Assembly: GCA_034769895.1 (NCBI GenBank)
Contig: CM068373.1
Span: 285,357,379-285,421,378, forward strand
DNA length: 64,000 nt
Reading direction: 5' to 3'
Source of the DNA: Magicicada septendecula
Lineage: Eukaryota > Arthropoda > Insecta > Hemiptera > Cicadidae
Both the position numbers and the translations under genes were made by a program. Shown here in pieces: positions 43,825-53,661 of this stretch (positions within the stretch are counted from its first letter, which is position 1; the number at the start of each line of letters is the position of its first letter). The notes beneath the pieces are model-generated. The model did no database searches. It saw only the letters and a list, made by a program, of their open reading frames with translations, and was not told where the DNA came from.

Positions 43825-44406
43825 TGCTACGACAGCATAGAACAATCTACGCGTTTATCGAATGCGCCAGAAAGATCTCGACGTAAGCGTGTGGTGTACG
43901 TGCTACTAAACGCATTTTGCGAGAATTTTCTCGACTGTACCAGGCTCCACTCGGGCGCTTGGACTGTGTCAAGGCCGTAGCAATTTACGTAGTTCGCGAG
44001 AGATAAGACGCAGTTTGGAAGCTTCTGGTGTGTGAGCGTAACTATAAATACATCGCGTCGCGGCCTTAGTTCAGTTCAATGCGAGATTTTTGACTGTGCG
44101 GTTCGAGAGTATTAGTGCGATATATTTTACAGAGCGGTTCGGGTTATTACGGTGTACGTTCAAGTAGTTATTAGTGAAGTGTTGCGTTTTATATTCGGAC
44201 GGTATAATTGTAATACAGTTGAGTTTTAATATTAGTGGACATTTTATTGCGTATGAACAATTTCATTTGATTTGTTGTAGACACTGTGTTGTTAATTACG
44301 AACTGTTTTACTATAACAATTAAAGGTGTGATTAGTGACTTAATTGGTGTCTTGTACTTATTTTGTTTCCACTGTACCTACGACGATCGAGTAGACCGTC
44401 GTAACA
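43825..44406 (+). repeat. 5' LTR of the TR-GAG element
   Basis: 582 bp, offset 2892 to the 3' copy at 46717-47298. Carries a TATA box and initiator. Confidence 0.93.
44043..44076 (+). promoter_or_regulatory. LTR core promoter: TATA box and TCAGTT initiator
   Basis: TATAAATA at 44043-44050 is followed by TCAGTT at 44071-44076, 28 bases from TATA start to initiator start, the canonical arthropod spacing. The 3' LTR has the same pair at about 46935-46968. Confidence 0.7.
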
Positions 44407-44407
44407 G

Positions 44408-44424
44408 TGGTGTCAGAACTGGGA
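44408..44424 (+). promoter_or_regulatory. Primer-binding site of the TR-GAG element
   Basis: TGGTGTCAGAACTGGGA starts two bases after the LTR end. tRNA not assigned. It differs from the TGGCGC-type sites of Gypsy-A and Gypsy-B, so this is another lineage. Confidence 0.7.
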
Positions 44425-44496
44425 TAGAATGGTTAACAGTGGAAACAGTGGATACTTTGTACAAGACGAGTGTGATTCGTAATTAATCGATAAACA

Positions 44497-46695
44497 ATGG
44501 ATGCCAGTCAGATGATGGAAAATTTACAGGCGCTGCTGTTGCAGACAGAAAAACGACAGGACGAGAAACGCAGACAGGAGGCGGAAGAAGCAGAAAGACG
44601 ACAAAAAGAAGAACGAAGACAAGAAAGAGAAGAAGCAGAAAAACGACAGGATGAAAAACGCAAGCAGGAGGCAGATGACATCAAAGCATTAATTCATGAA
44701 CAAAAGCAGATGCAAGAACATACTACCGCAGAATTGGGTCTCCTACGTGGTGACGTAGGTGAATTACGAGGTGAGCTCAACAATCAGATTACCAGAATAT
44801 CTGACGTAGAAGAATCCATGTCAAATAAAATAGCTAAAGTAGAAAAATCTGTCTTGACTGTGGAAGAAGTTATGTCAACAAAAATATCTGCAGTAGAAAA
44901 CTCAATGGCAAACATAAGAGAACAAATTAAAATTGAAGTCGAACAGTGCATGAAGATTCAACCAAAACAAATTTCTGAACAGACTGTACCAGTGATAAAG
45001 ACAGAAAAAGACACAGAAAATAAGTTAACAGAGAAAGTCACTTTGCCTGCAGTAGGGACAGTTCATGTCAAAGCTCCAACTTTTGACGGAAGCACTCACT
45101 GGGCAACGTACCTCCGCCAATTTGAAGCTGCTGCATGCGCAAATAATTGGACAGAAAAAGACAAGGCTGTTTCGCTCGTTCTCTCATTAAAAGGACCCGC
45201 GGCAGAACTATTACAGAAAGTGCCACCTGACAGCCAGAACATTTATGCTGAGTTGATAAAAGCTCTAGAATTACGCTACGGTGATAAACATTTGCGAGAG
45301 GTGTACTACGCTCAGTTGAGAACAAGACGACAACGTTCCGGGGAAAGTCTGCAAGAATTTGAAGCAAGTATCGACAGATTGATTAGATTGGCCTATCCTG
45401 AAGCACCAGAAGACTTCCGAATAAGGTTTACGGTGCAGACATTTATTGATGGCATCGGAGATTGTGAACTTCAGCAAGTGTTACGAATGGCAAGACACCG
45501 AGATAGCTCAGAAGCTCTTGTTCACGCCCTAGAGTTTGAAGCTGCCAAGTCAGCGTCCCGCTACATTAATGGGTTTGTGCCATCACGCTGCAGTCAGAAG
45601 ATCCCTGTATCACATTACCGTTACGATGGGTGCAGAAAAACAGTGTTCTCGGACAAACAGTTCAAATGTTCAAGAGAGTCGCAACGATTTGAAAAAGACA
45701 GAAGACCGAAATGTTACAACTGTGGAAAACGTGGTCATCTACAGGTAGACTGTTGGGGGAAGAAGATACAGAGAGAAGAGACTGATCGCACCAATTGGAG
45801 AAGTAAAGGCCCAGAACAGCACACAGTTTCCATGCTACATAAGATCAGTGGAAACTTGATTGTTAGTGGATTTGCAGATGGTAAACCAACATCATTTACA
45901 GTTGACACGGGCGCAACAGTGTCCATTGTGCGCCCTGGCTTAGTCTGTAACCGCCATCCTCTAATTAGCTCTTGTACAATACAGACTGTGACTGGAAGCC
46001 CCGTCAAGGTGCTAGGAAAGGTAGACGTACGTGTACGCCTGGGTCTTCTTGAGTTTAGCCACCAAAAGCTCGTTGCAGACATTGTCGATGAATTGATTCT
46101 TGGCACGGACATTATGAATGCCTACGGATTCATTGTGGACTTAAGAGAGAATGTCCTGAAAGTTGGCCAAGAGAAGATAAAGCTTTGCATGGCTAAAATG
46201 ACAGGGTCTACCAACCATTCGATTAAGCGAGTGGCATTAGTCGAAGAAAAATTCAACAAGTCTGGTCAAGAGGAAACCTCCCTGTTGCAAGTGGAAATGG
46301 AGGCAGAACTAGCAGAGGAAGTACAAATAAGTATAACGACAAAAGAAGTGATTGGAGAGCCAACTATGGGTGTCGAGACAAAACTCTTGCTTGTTCCTGA
46401 GCTGATAGAAGCGGCCGAGGGTAAAGTGGCTGAAGAGGAGGTTACGCAAGAGGTTGTTGACGAGAACCAAACAAACTTGGATCAGCCAGTGGTATTTAGG
46501 TCATTAGTACATGACGCAACGAGAGTGATTCCAGCGAAGCTAGTGGTTGCGCGAAAGATTCGCATTCCTGGGAACGTGATGTTCGGATCACACGAGACTG
46601 AATTCGAAGAACGGGAAAATTATCCTTCGCAAGGATGGCCACCTAGATCGCCTGGTCGAGTATTACTTCGAAGATGCTTTGCCAGTTCGGGATGA
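44497..46695 (+). CDS. gag-pro: Gag-protease ORF of the TR-GAG element (732 aa)
   Basis: Residues 1 to ~150: highly charged Gln/Glu/Arg coiled coil with tandem KRQDEKR/RQEAEEAE units. About 190-350: capsid-like (FDGSTHWATYLRQFEA, LSLKGPAAELL, LELRYGD). About 405-418: one classic CCHC knuckle, CYNCGKRGHLQVDC. About 465-545: aspartic protease (FTVDTGATVSIV, LILGTDIMNAYG). The last ~180 residues are acidic with no domain I know. The ORF stops 21 bases before the 3' LTR, on the polypurine tract. The final ~25 codons read in another frame look like the tail of a longer Pol, hinting at an internal deletion that joined gag-pro to the old pol terminus. Confidence 0.9.
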   Translation: MDASQMMENLQALLLQTEKRQDEKRRQEAEEAERRQKEERRQEREEAEKRQDEKRKQEADDIKALIHEQKQMQEHTTAELGLLRGDVGELRGELNNQITRISDVEESMSNKIAKVEKSVLTVEEVMSTKISAVENSMANIREQIKIEVEQCMKIQPKQISEQTVPVIKTEKDTENKLTEKVTLPAVGTVHVKAPTFDGSTHWATYLRQFEAAACANNWTEKDKAVSLVLSLKGPAAELLQKVPPDSQNIYAELIKALELRYGDKHLREVYYAQLRTRRQRSGESLQEFEASIDRLIRLAYPEAPEDFRIRFTVQTFIDGIGDCELQQVLRMARHRDSSEALVHALEFEAAKSASRYINGFVPSRCSQKIPVSHYRYDGCRKTVFSDKQFKCSRESQRFEKDRRPKCYNCGKRGHLQVDCWGKKIQREETDRTNWRSKGPEQHTVSMLHKISGNLIVSGFADGKPTSFTVDTGATVSIVRPGLVCNRHPLISSCTIQTVTGSPVKVLGKVDVRVRLGLLEFSHQKLVADIVDELILGTDIMNAYGFIVDLRENVLKVGQEKIKLCMAKMTGSTNHSIKRVALVEEKFNKSGQEETSLLQVEMEAELAEEVQISITTKEVIGEPTMGVETKLLLVPELIEAAEGKVAEEEVTQEVVDENQTNLDQPVVFRSLVHDATRVIPAKLVVARKIRIPGNVMFGSHETEFEERENYPSQGWPPRSPGRVLLRRCFASSG

Positions 46696-46701
46696 ACAGG
46701 T

Positions 46702-46715
46702 TTAAGGAGGGGGCA
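46702..46715 (+). promoter_or_regulatory. Polypurine tract of the TR-GAG element
   Basis: AAGGAGGGGGCA lies directly before the LTR start at 46717. Confidence 0.8.
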
Positions 46716-46716
46716 G

Positions 46717-47298
46717 TGCTACGACAGCATAGAACAATCTACGCGTTTATCGAATGCGCCAGAAAGATCTCGACGTAAGCGTGTGGTGTACGTGCTACTA
46801 AACGCATTTTGCGAGAATTTTCTCGACTGTGCCAGGCTCCGCTCGGGCGCTCGGACTGTGTCAAGGCCGTAACAATTTACGTAGTTCGCGAGAGATAAGA
46901 CGCAGTTTGGAAGCTTCTGGTGTGTGAGCGTAACTATAAATACATCGCGTCGCGGCCTTAGTTCAGTTCAATGCGAGATTTTTGACTGTGCGGTTCGAGA
47001 GTATTAGTGCGATATATTTTACAGAGCGGTTCGGGTTATTACGGTGTACGTTCAAGTAGTTATTAGTGCAGTGTTGCGTTTTATATTCGGACGGTATAAT
47101 TGTAATACAGTTGAGTTTTAATATTAGTGGACATTTTATTGCGTATGAACAATTTCATTTGATTTGTTGTAGACACTGTGTTGTTAATTACGAACTGTTT
47201 TACTATAACAATTAAAGGTGTGATTAGTGACTTAATTGGTGTCTTGTACTTATTTTGTTTCCACTGTACCTACGACGATCGAGTAGACCGTCGTAACA
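46717..47298 (+). repeat. 3' LTR of the TR-GAG element
   Basis: 582 bp, followed by ATAT at 47299-47302. Confidence 0.93.
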
Positions 47299-47302
47299 AT
47301 AT

Positions 47303-48559
47303 AATATGCGATTGTATCGATGTATTACGATATGGAAAAGAAGAAGTGTATTAATAAATTGTAAATTGTCCTATTTCTTAATGCAAAGTGAAAATATGAA
47401 TTGTTTTCACTTGTGACATTAGGTGACAATGGTTTTTGGTTTTTAGTTTACTACTGAAATAAATAAAAGCCATGGTTGAGGAAAACATAATGTTTAATAT
47501 GATATACAATGTTTATAACACAGTAACACTTAAAATATACAACCTAACGTTTTTGAGTTAATGGGTACTTTATAAATATCTCCAAAGGCTTTATAAAGGG
47601 GAACATTTAAATCTACAAAAGGCTGTTGCACCAACATAATAATTTAGTACAAGTGTTCAAAACAGCTTTGGAGAGAATTAGACTAATGAGTACAAAATTG
47701 TTATACGAGCTGACAGAACACCATATAGACATAGACAATAAAAATTATATTAAAATACATATGAAAAGTCAAATATTCATGTGCAAAGCCACGGGTAACA
47801 GTTAGTGACTATATATACTTACTGCAGCCAAGAGCAGTGGCATGAAAAGTTGTGACAGAGAGCACGGCTTGAAGGATCACGGTGGGTATCATGTGCACGA
47901 CAGTAGCCAAAGTTATAGTAGGTAATCCCCACTCAACTGAAAACATACAGTAGATGAAATACAATAATTAATAAAAATGTTTTCAAAAAATGTAAATACA
48001 AGCCTCATCGAGAAAATAAGGTTCTTTATATTCAAATTTTGTGCAAATGACATGACAGGTGTCTCAAAAATTACAATTAATAATAATTTTATGCCACTGA
48101 GTGTTAGCTTTAAAGATCATAAAAGTGTTATCTGTCAGTTATTAAACCTTTTGAGATGACAGACATGTTAACACGTCTGTCGAAAAAAATGCCTTACTTG
48201 ACGAAGGACGAGTTAACACGTCTTCACATTTCAATGCGTGTGTTTCTTAAGCGACACAATATAGTCAGCTGTGAACAACTGTAATAGGACAATACAACTC
48301 TCTTAGTTCACAAAAAAAATCATAAATTGTATCAGCATTATGAAACAGGAATTACAGCATGTTTTCTATACATGTGACAAGACAGCTGTTTGCCGTTCTC
48401 AGTTGTAATGATGACGCCATGCTTCCAGCTAACCTTTGTATAGTTTCGTGGTGTGTTTGTCTTTGGTTTCTCAACTTTTTAGACAATTTTTGAGTGTTTT
48501 TGTGTTATATTTTAGTTATATTAGTGTTACCTTTTTATTATTATCATGACTTTATGGGT
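47303..48559. other. Unassigned AT-rich DNA
   Basis: No supported gene. At 48158-48181, GACAGAC and GTCTGTC flank ATGTTAACAC, and GTTAACACGTCT recurs at ~48213-48224. These may be ends of an unknown repeat. Confidence 0.4.
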
Positions 48560-48579
48560 GTTGCGTCTTAGACGCTCTC

Positions 48580-48800
48580 GATGAAATCTTGAGTTGGTCT
48601 TAGAACGCTAGTTGTGGTGTTAGCTGGTAAATAAGTGAAATAATGAAGTGGACTGTATATGTTCTTGAGATAATTGTTTATTGAAAATTATTTAGAAGAT
48701 AGTTGCTGGCGTGTGCAGTTTAGCGCGGCATAATGCCTGATAATTGATAGAAATTAAATACTGAAGTACATAATCGTGCATAAATCAGCTTGTATAGCCT
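48580..48800 (-). repeat. Probable BEL-B 3' LTR remnant
   Basis: Resembles the middle of the BEL LTR around AAGTGGACTGTATA and the following AT-rich part. No second copy exists in the window, so limits are approximate. Confidence 0.4.
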
Positions 48801-49079
48801 GAGTAACTATCGCATGATGATCATGCTAAAATTTAGAATAATGAGAATAATGTAGCCGCGGCTGGCGAACTGAGGCAAGTTGCCTGCTCGGAGTCTTGTA
48901 AGTAACTAAGTAACATTGACTGCTGCGAGCTTGGATGCAAGCCGGTAGCAGATCGCGTGGGGAGAAATGACGTAACTGCACGCGACCGCAATGCGGTATT
49001 TTACAGTGCAAAGTTTACATAAGTACAAAGTTTAACCATATTGCCCGCACAAAATCGGGGCGATTTTGCAACTTAATTC

Positions 49080-49570
49080 ATTGTGTGAATAGTACATAAT
49101 AATTGATATTACATGATACCAAAATTCAATAATAAATAACAAATGATAATACAATAACAAAGACATAATAATCGACATGCATAACAATCAAGCAATGACA
49201 CCCACGAAATTAATAATACATACCAATATGATTGACATACCAAATTCATGTAAGGATAAATAATACATAATGATTTGCGTTACACAGTAATAGAATAATG
49301 ATACTAAAAATTTCATAACACATAATAACATGATAATGATAAATGATAATACAATAATCAGGCAGACATAATAGTTGGCAGTACATAATAATAGGATAAT
49401 GATCCCAAAAAATTCAATAATATGTAACAGGTAATAACACAATGACAAAGACATAATAATTTACATGCATGATATTGGAATAATAATCCCCAAAAAATTC
49501 AAGAATCCCCAAAACCATGATAGTGATACACAATAGTAAAATAGACATAATAATAATGTAGTAATCATAA
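49080..49570. repeat. Degenerate tandem repeat in the BEL-B 3' region
   Basis: Recurring, drifting units such as ACATAATAAT, CATGCAT, CCCAAAAAATTCAA and AATGATAATACAATAA suggest a degenerate minisatellite, with units near 90-150 bp by eye. Confidence 0.5.
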
Positions 49571-49621
49571 CAATGTAAATCATGTGATCGCCCGGGGAAT
49601 GTCCCGGGCGTGAAGCACGAT

Positions 49622-49632
49622 AATGCGATAAA
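49622..49632. repeat. 11-bp target-site duplication AATGCGATAAA of the Penelope pair, left
   Basis: Identical to 53768-53778. The two bracket the whole inverted pair and are not at its centre. Confidence 0.8.
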
Positions 49633-49743
49633 TTCTTGGATTTCGTTGTCCATGACGTGTCCGTTACTTAACTAAATATCACTATAATATTGACGACTCG
49701 GAACACAAAGTTTTTTATAAGTAAAAACGTAAAGTTTTACCTT

Positions 49744-49790
49744 ACAGCCTAAACCGGCTTTCACCTATAGAAGGCTTCATCAGAGGCTGT
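49744..49790 (-). ncRNA. Hammerhead ribozyme motif, minus-strand Penelope copy
   Basis: Exact mirror of the motif at 53651-53697: CTGATGA is read from the complement of 49777-49783, GAAA from 49759-49762, and the 7-bp stem I joins 49784-49790 with 49744-49750. Confidence 0.75.
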
Positions 49791-51684
49791 CGTTAGTAGC
49801 GCTGCTCGTCTTGTTGTTGGCGACGAGAAAGTGTTTCGAAAGATTGAAGCTGTGTGTGTGTGGTGAGATGTGTTCGAATAATGCGTGCGATTTGAATTGT
49901 GTCTGTTCGTTTAGGATGTCGTTTTTATTTGTTTTTGTGTGTTTGTATATTTCTAATTGTTCTAGAGTGTCTAGTTTTCGGCCTTTTGTGTGTACGTGTA
50001 GTATGTTCATGTTATTGTCGATGTTTTTATATGTGTGGTTTGCTTCAATGAGGTGGTTTGCGAAGGTAGATTCTGTAGTGGTGTGGAGTGCTTTTGTGTG
50101 TTCAATGTATCTCTGTTTGAAGCTACGTCCTGTCTGGCCTATGTAGAATTTACTGCAATTTGAACAATTTAGTTTATATACACCGGGTAGATCGAATTTG
50201 TTTTGTGCTTTGGGCATGCGTTTTGATAGTGTGTGTTCTGTTTTGTTAGTAGTTTTGTAAGCGATTCTGTATCCTGCTTTTTTGAATTTGTGGGCAATTT
50301 TTTCTGTTTGTTTGTTGATGTATGTTAGTGTTATGAATTTGTTGTTTTCTGTCTTTGTCTGTTGTTTGTTTTGTGTTTTGTGTAGGAGTTTACTGACTAT
50401 TGTTCTGTCATAACCGTTAGATTCTGCTAGATATTTTATCGTGTTTAGTTCGTCTTTGTAGTCTATTTCATCTAAGGGGATGTTGTTAAGTCTATGTATC
50501 ATGGTTCTAAAAGCAGCTAGTTTGTGTTGTATTGGGTGATTGGAGGTGTTGTGTATTAGTGTGTCAGTTGTAGTTGGTTTTCTGTATATACTGAATTTGT
50601 GCCTGTGTTCTAGTTTTGTGATGGAGAGGTCTAAGAAGTTTATGGTATTGTTGTGTTCGTATTCGGCAGTGAAGGTTATGTTTTTATGAATTTTGTTTAT
50701 GTACGTTAGTAACTGTTCACATTGTCTTTTGTTTCCCCTGTATAGTATTAGAATGTCATCAACGTATCTGTGCCAATATAGTATTTTATGTGAGTGTCTG
50801 TAATTGTTTGTGAGTATTTTTGTTTTTTCTAAGTGTTGGAGGAAGACTTCTGCTAGAATGCTGGATATGGGGGAGCCCATGGGTAGGCCATCGTTCTGTG
50901 TGTAGTATTTATTGTTATAAGTAAAGTAGTTTTGTTTTGTGATAATGTTCAGAGTTTCTGTTATTTCATTGATAAGTTCGTCTGGTGTGTTGTTCTGTTT
51001 GAGTTTGTTTTGTAGGATGGTGATTGTTTCAGAGATGGGGATGTTTGTGTACAGGTTTTTAATGTCAAAGGAGGCTAATGTGGCATTATGGGGGATGTGT
51101 ATGTCTTTTATTTTTGTTACTAGGTCAGTGTTGTTTTTTACTGCAATATTGTTGTCTATTTGGGTGTGTTGTCTAATAATTTTGTCTAGATATTTTACCA
51201 GTTTGTGTGCAGGGGCATTACGGTAGTTGATAATGGGGCGGATCGGAATGTCTTCTTTATGGATTTTGGGAAGCGCTTGGAGTGTAGGTGCTGATGGTCG
51301 GATTTGTTTCATGTAGGGCTTTTGTTTATGTGTCATAATGTGTTTGGCTTTGTTGACTATTTGTTTTACTGAGTTTTGGTATCTGTCGGTGGGGTCGTGT
51401 TTTAGTTCTGTGATGTTGTTCTGTTCTATGAAGTCTTGTACTTTTTTGTGTAGGTTGTCTGTGGGGATAATTACAGTCGTGTTGCCTTTGTCAGCTTTTA
51501 CAAATGTGATGTTGTGTTTGTGTGCCTTTTCCCTCAGTTTGATGGCTGTGTGTATTTCTGAGTTGTGGTTGTTGTTGTCTGGTGTCTTATGTACTCCTAT
51601 TGTGTTGTTTATATTATGTCTTAATGTGTCTTGATGTTCTGGTGCTGTGTTTTGTATATTTGTTTCTGTGTCAATTATGAGCTT
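49780..51684 (-). CDS. Penelope-like RT and GIY-YIG endonuclease, minus copy (5'-truncated)
   Basis: Open from the inverted-arm edge at 51684 to the stop at 49780-49782; the internal ATG at 51336 is probably not the real start. Same domains as the plus copy: KADKGNTTVII, RT catalytic YVDDILI, then GIY-YIG (GVYKL and FYIGQTGR, HLIEANH). Differences from the plus copy that I saw include Val/Ala in HKLVKYL and Tyr/Cys before WHRYVDD. The N-terminal start is missing. Confidence 0.9.
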   Translation of the reverse strand, partial: KLIIDTETNIQNTAPEHQDTLRHNINNTIGVHKTPDNNNHNSEIHTAIKLREKAHKHNITFVKADKGNTTVIIPTDNLHKKVQDFIEQNNITELKHDPTDRYQNSVKQIVNKAKHIMTHKQKPYMKQIRPSAPTLQALPKIHKEDIPIRPIINYRNAPAHKLVKYLDKIIRQHTQIDNNIAVKNNTDLVTKIKDIHIPHNATLASFDIKNLYTNIPISETITILQNKLKQNNTPDELINEITETLNIITKQNYFTYNNKYYTQNDGLPMGSPISSILAEVFLQHLEKTKILTNNYRHSHKILYWHRYVDDILILYRGNKRQCEQLLTYINKIHKNITFTAEYEHNNTINFLDLSITKLEHRHKFSIYRKPTTTDTLIHNTSNHPIQHKLAAFRTMIHRLNNIPLDEIDYKDELNTIKYLAESNGYDRTIVSKLLHKTQNKQQTKTENNKFITLTYINKQTEKIAHKFKKAGYRIAYKTTNKTEHTLSKRMPKAQNKFDLPGVYKLNCSNCSKFYIGQTGRSFKQRYIEHTKALHTTTESTFANHLIEANHTYKNIDNNMNILHVHTKGRKLDTLEQLEIYKHTKTNKNDILNEQTQFKSHALFEHISPHTHSFNLSKHFLVANNKTSSATNDSL

Positions 51685-51744
51685 AACCGTTAGATTCGGC
51701 TAGATATTTTATCGTGTTTAGTTCGTCTTTGTAGTCTATTTCAT
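51685..51744 (-). repeat. 60-bp self-derived filler at the dimer centre
   Basis: Copies 50412-50471 (the codons for EIDYKDELNTIKYLAESNG) in the same orientation, with one mismatch. It sits between the two head-to-head copies. Confidence 0.85.
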
Positions 51745-51756
51745 GTTGACAAAAAC

Positions 51757-53661
51757 AAGCTCATAATTGACACAGAAACAAATATACAAAACACAGCACC
51801 AGAACATCAAGACACATTAAGACATAATATAAACAACACAATAGGAGTACATAAGACACCATACAACAACAACCACAACACAGAAATACACACAGCCATC
51901 AAACTGAGGGAAAAGGCACACAAACACAACATCACATTTGTAAAAGCTGACAAAGGCAACACGACTGTAATTATCCCCACAGATAACCTACACAAAAAAG
52001 TACAAGACTTCATAGAACAGAACAACATCACAGAACTAAAACACGACCCCACCGACAGATACCAAAACTCAGTAAAACAAATAGTCAACAAAGCCAAACA
52101 CATTATGACACATAAACAAAAGCCCTACATGAAACAAATCCGACCATCAGCACCTACACTCCAAGCGCTTCCCAAAATCCATAAAGAAGACATTCCGATC
52201 CGCCCCATTATCAACTACCGTAATGCCCCTGCACACAAACTGGCAAAATATCTAGACAAAATTATTAGACAACACACACAAATAGACAACAATATTGCAG
52301 TAAAAAACAACACTGACCTAGTAACAAAAATAAAAGACATACACATCCCCCATAATGCCACATTAGCCTCCTTTGACATTAAAAACCTGTACACAAACAT
52401 CCCCATCTCTGAAACAATCACCATCCTACAAAACAAACTCAAACAGAACAACACACCAGACGAACTTATCAATGAAATAACAGAAACTCTGAACATTATC
52501 ACAAAACAAAACTACTTTACTTATAACAATAAATACTACACACAGAACGATGGCCTACCCATGGGCTCCCCCATATCCAGCATTCTAGCAGAAGTCTTCC
52601 TCCAACACTTAGAAAAAACAAAAATACTCACAAACAATTACAGACACTCACATAAAATACTATGTTGGCACAGATACGTTGATGACATTCTAATACTATA
52701 CAGGGGAAACAAAAGACAATGTGAACAGTTACTAACGTACATAAACAAAATTCATAAAAACATAACCTTCACTGCCGAATACGAACACAACAATACCATA
52801 AACTTCTTAGACCTCTCCATCACAAAACTAGAACACAGGCACAAATTCAGTATATACAGAAAACCAACTACAACTGACACACTAATACACAACACCTCCA
52901 ATCACCCAATACAACACAAACTAGCTGCTTTTAGAACCATGATACATAGACTTAACAACATCCCCTTGGATGAAATAGACTACAAAGACGAACTAAACAC
53001 GATAAAATATCTAGCAGAATCTAACGGTTATGACAGAACAATAGTCAGTAAACTCCTACACAAAACACAAAACAAACAACAGACAAAGACAGAAAACAAC
53101 AAATTCATAACACTAACATACATCAACAAACAAACAGAAAAAATTGCCCACAAATTCAAAAAAGCAGGATACAGAATCGCTTACAAAACTACTAACAAAA
53201 CAGAACACACACTATCAAAACGCATGCCCAAAGCACAAAACAAATTCGATCTACCCGGTGTATATAAACTAAATTGTTCAAATTGCAGTAAATTCTACAT
53301 AGGCCAGACAGGACGTAGCTTCAAACAGAGATACATTGAACACACAAAAGCACTCCACACCACTACAGAATCTACCTTCGCAAACCACCTCATTGAAGCA
53401 AACCACACATATAAAAACATCGACAATAACATGAACATACTACACGTACACACAAAAGGCCGAAAACTAGACACTCTAGAACAATTAGAAATATACAAAC
53501 ACACAAAAACAAATAAAAACGACATCCTAAACGAACAGACACAATTCAAATCGCACGCATTATTCGAACACATCTCACCACACACACACAGCTTCAATCT
53601 TTCGAAACACTTTCTCGTCGCCAACAACAAGACGAGCAGCGCTACTAACGACAGCCTCTGA
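51757..53661 (+). CDS. Penelope-like RT and GIY-YIG endonuclease, plus copy (5'-truncated, 634 aa)
   Basis: Open from the arm edge; the ATG at 52105 is internal. Motifs: KADKGNTTVII near residue 62 (N-terminal RT signature of this family), LPKIHK, FDIKNLYTNIP (first catalytic Asp), GLPMGSPIS, RYVDDILILY near 305, NFLDLSI, then GIY-YIG endonuclease from ~500 (GVYKLNCSNC, FYIGQTGRSFKQR, HLIEANH). Penelope-like elements nick DNA with the GIY-YIG domain and prime reverse transcription at the nick. The stop codon is the TGA inside the hammerhead core. Intact over all visible domains; only the N-terminus is lost. Confidence 0.93.
   Translation, partial: KLIIDTETNIQNTAPEHQDTLRHNINNTIGVHKTPYNNNHNTEIHTAIKLREKAHKHNITFVKADKGNTTVIIPTDNLHKKVQDFIEQNNITELKHDPTDRYQNSVKQIVNKAKHIMTHKQKPYMKQIRPSAPTLQALPKIHKEDIPIRPIINYRNAPAHKLAKYLDKIIRQHTQIDNNIAVKNNTDLVTKIKDIHIPHNATLASFDIKNLYTNIPISETITILQNKLKQNNTPDELINEITETLNIITKQNYFTYNNKYYTQNDGLPMGSPISSILAEVFLQHLEKTKILTNNYRHSHKILCWHRYVDDILILYRGNKRQCEQLLTYINKIHKNITFTAEYEHNNTINFLDLSITKLEHRHKFSIYRKPTTTDTLIHNTSNHPIQHKLAAFRTMIHRLNNIPLDEIDYKDELNTIKYLAESNGYDRTIVSKLLHKTQNKQQTKTENNKFITLTYINKQTEKIAHKFKKAGYRIAYKTTNKTEHTLSKRMPKAQNKFDLPGVYKLNCSNCSKFYIGQTGRSFKQRYIEHTKALHTTTESTFANHLIEANHTYKNIDNNMNILHVHTKGRKLDTLEQLEIYKHTKTNKNDILNEQTQFKSHALFEHISPHTHSFNLSKHFLVANNKTSSATNDSL

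Larger units (their letters stand above)
43825..47298 (+). mobile_element. TR-GAG-type non-autonomous LTR retrotransposon (3.47 kb)
   Basis: Two 582-bp LTRs (TGCTACGAC...GTCGTAACA, imperfect 9-bp inverted ends), target duplication ATAT (43821-43824 and 47299-47302), primer site, one Gag-protease ORF and a polypurine tract. No RT, RNase H or integrase. LTRs differ at about five positions that I saw (~0.9%). The intact ORF with no pol fits the TR-GAG/BARE-2-like class, mobilised by enzymes of a related full element. Confidence 0.9.
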
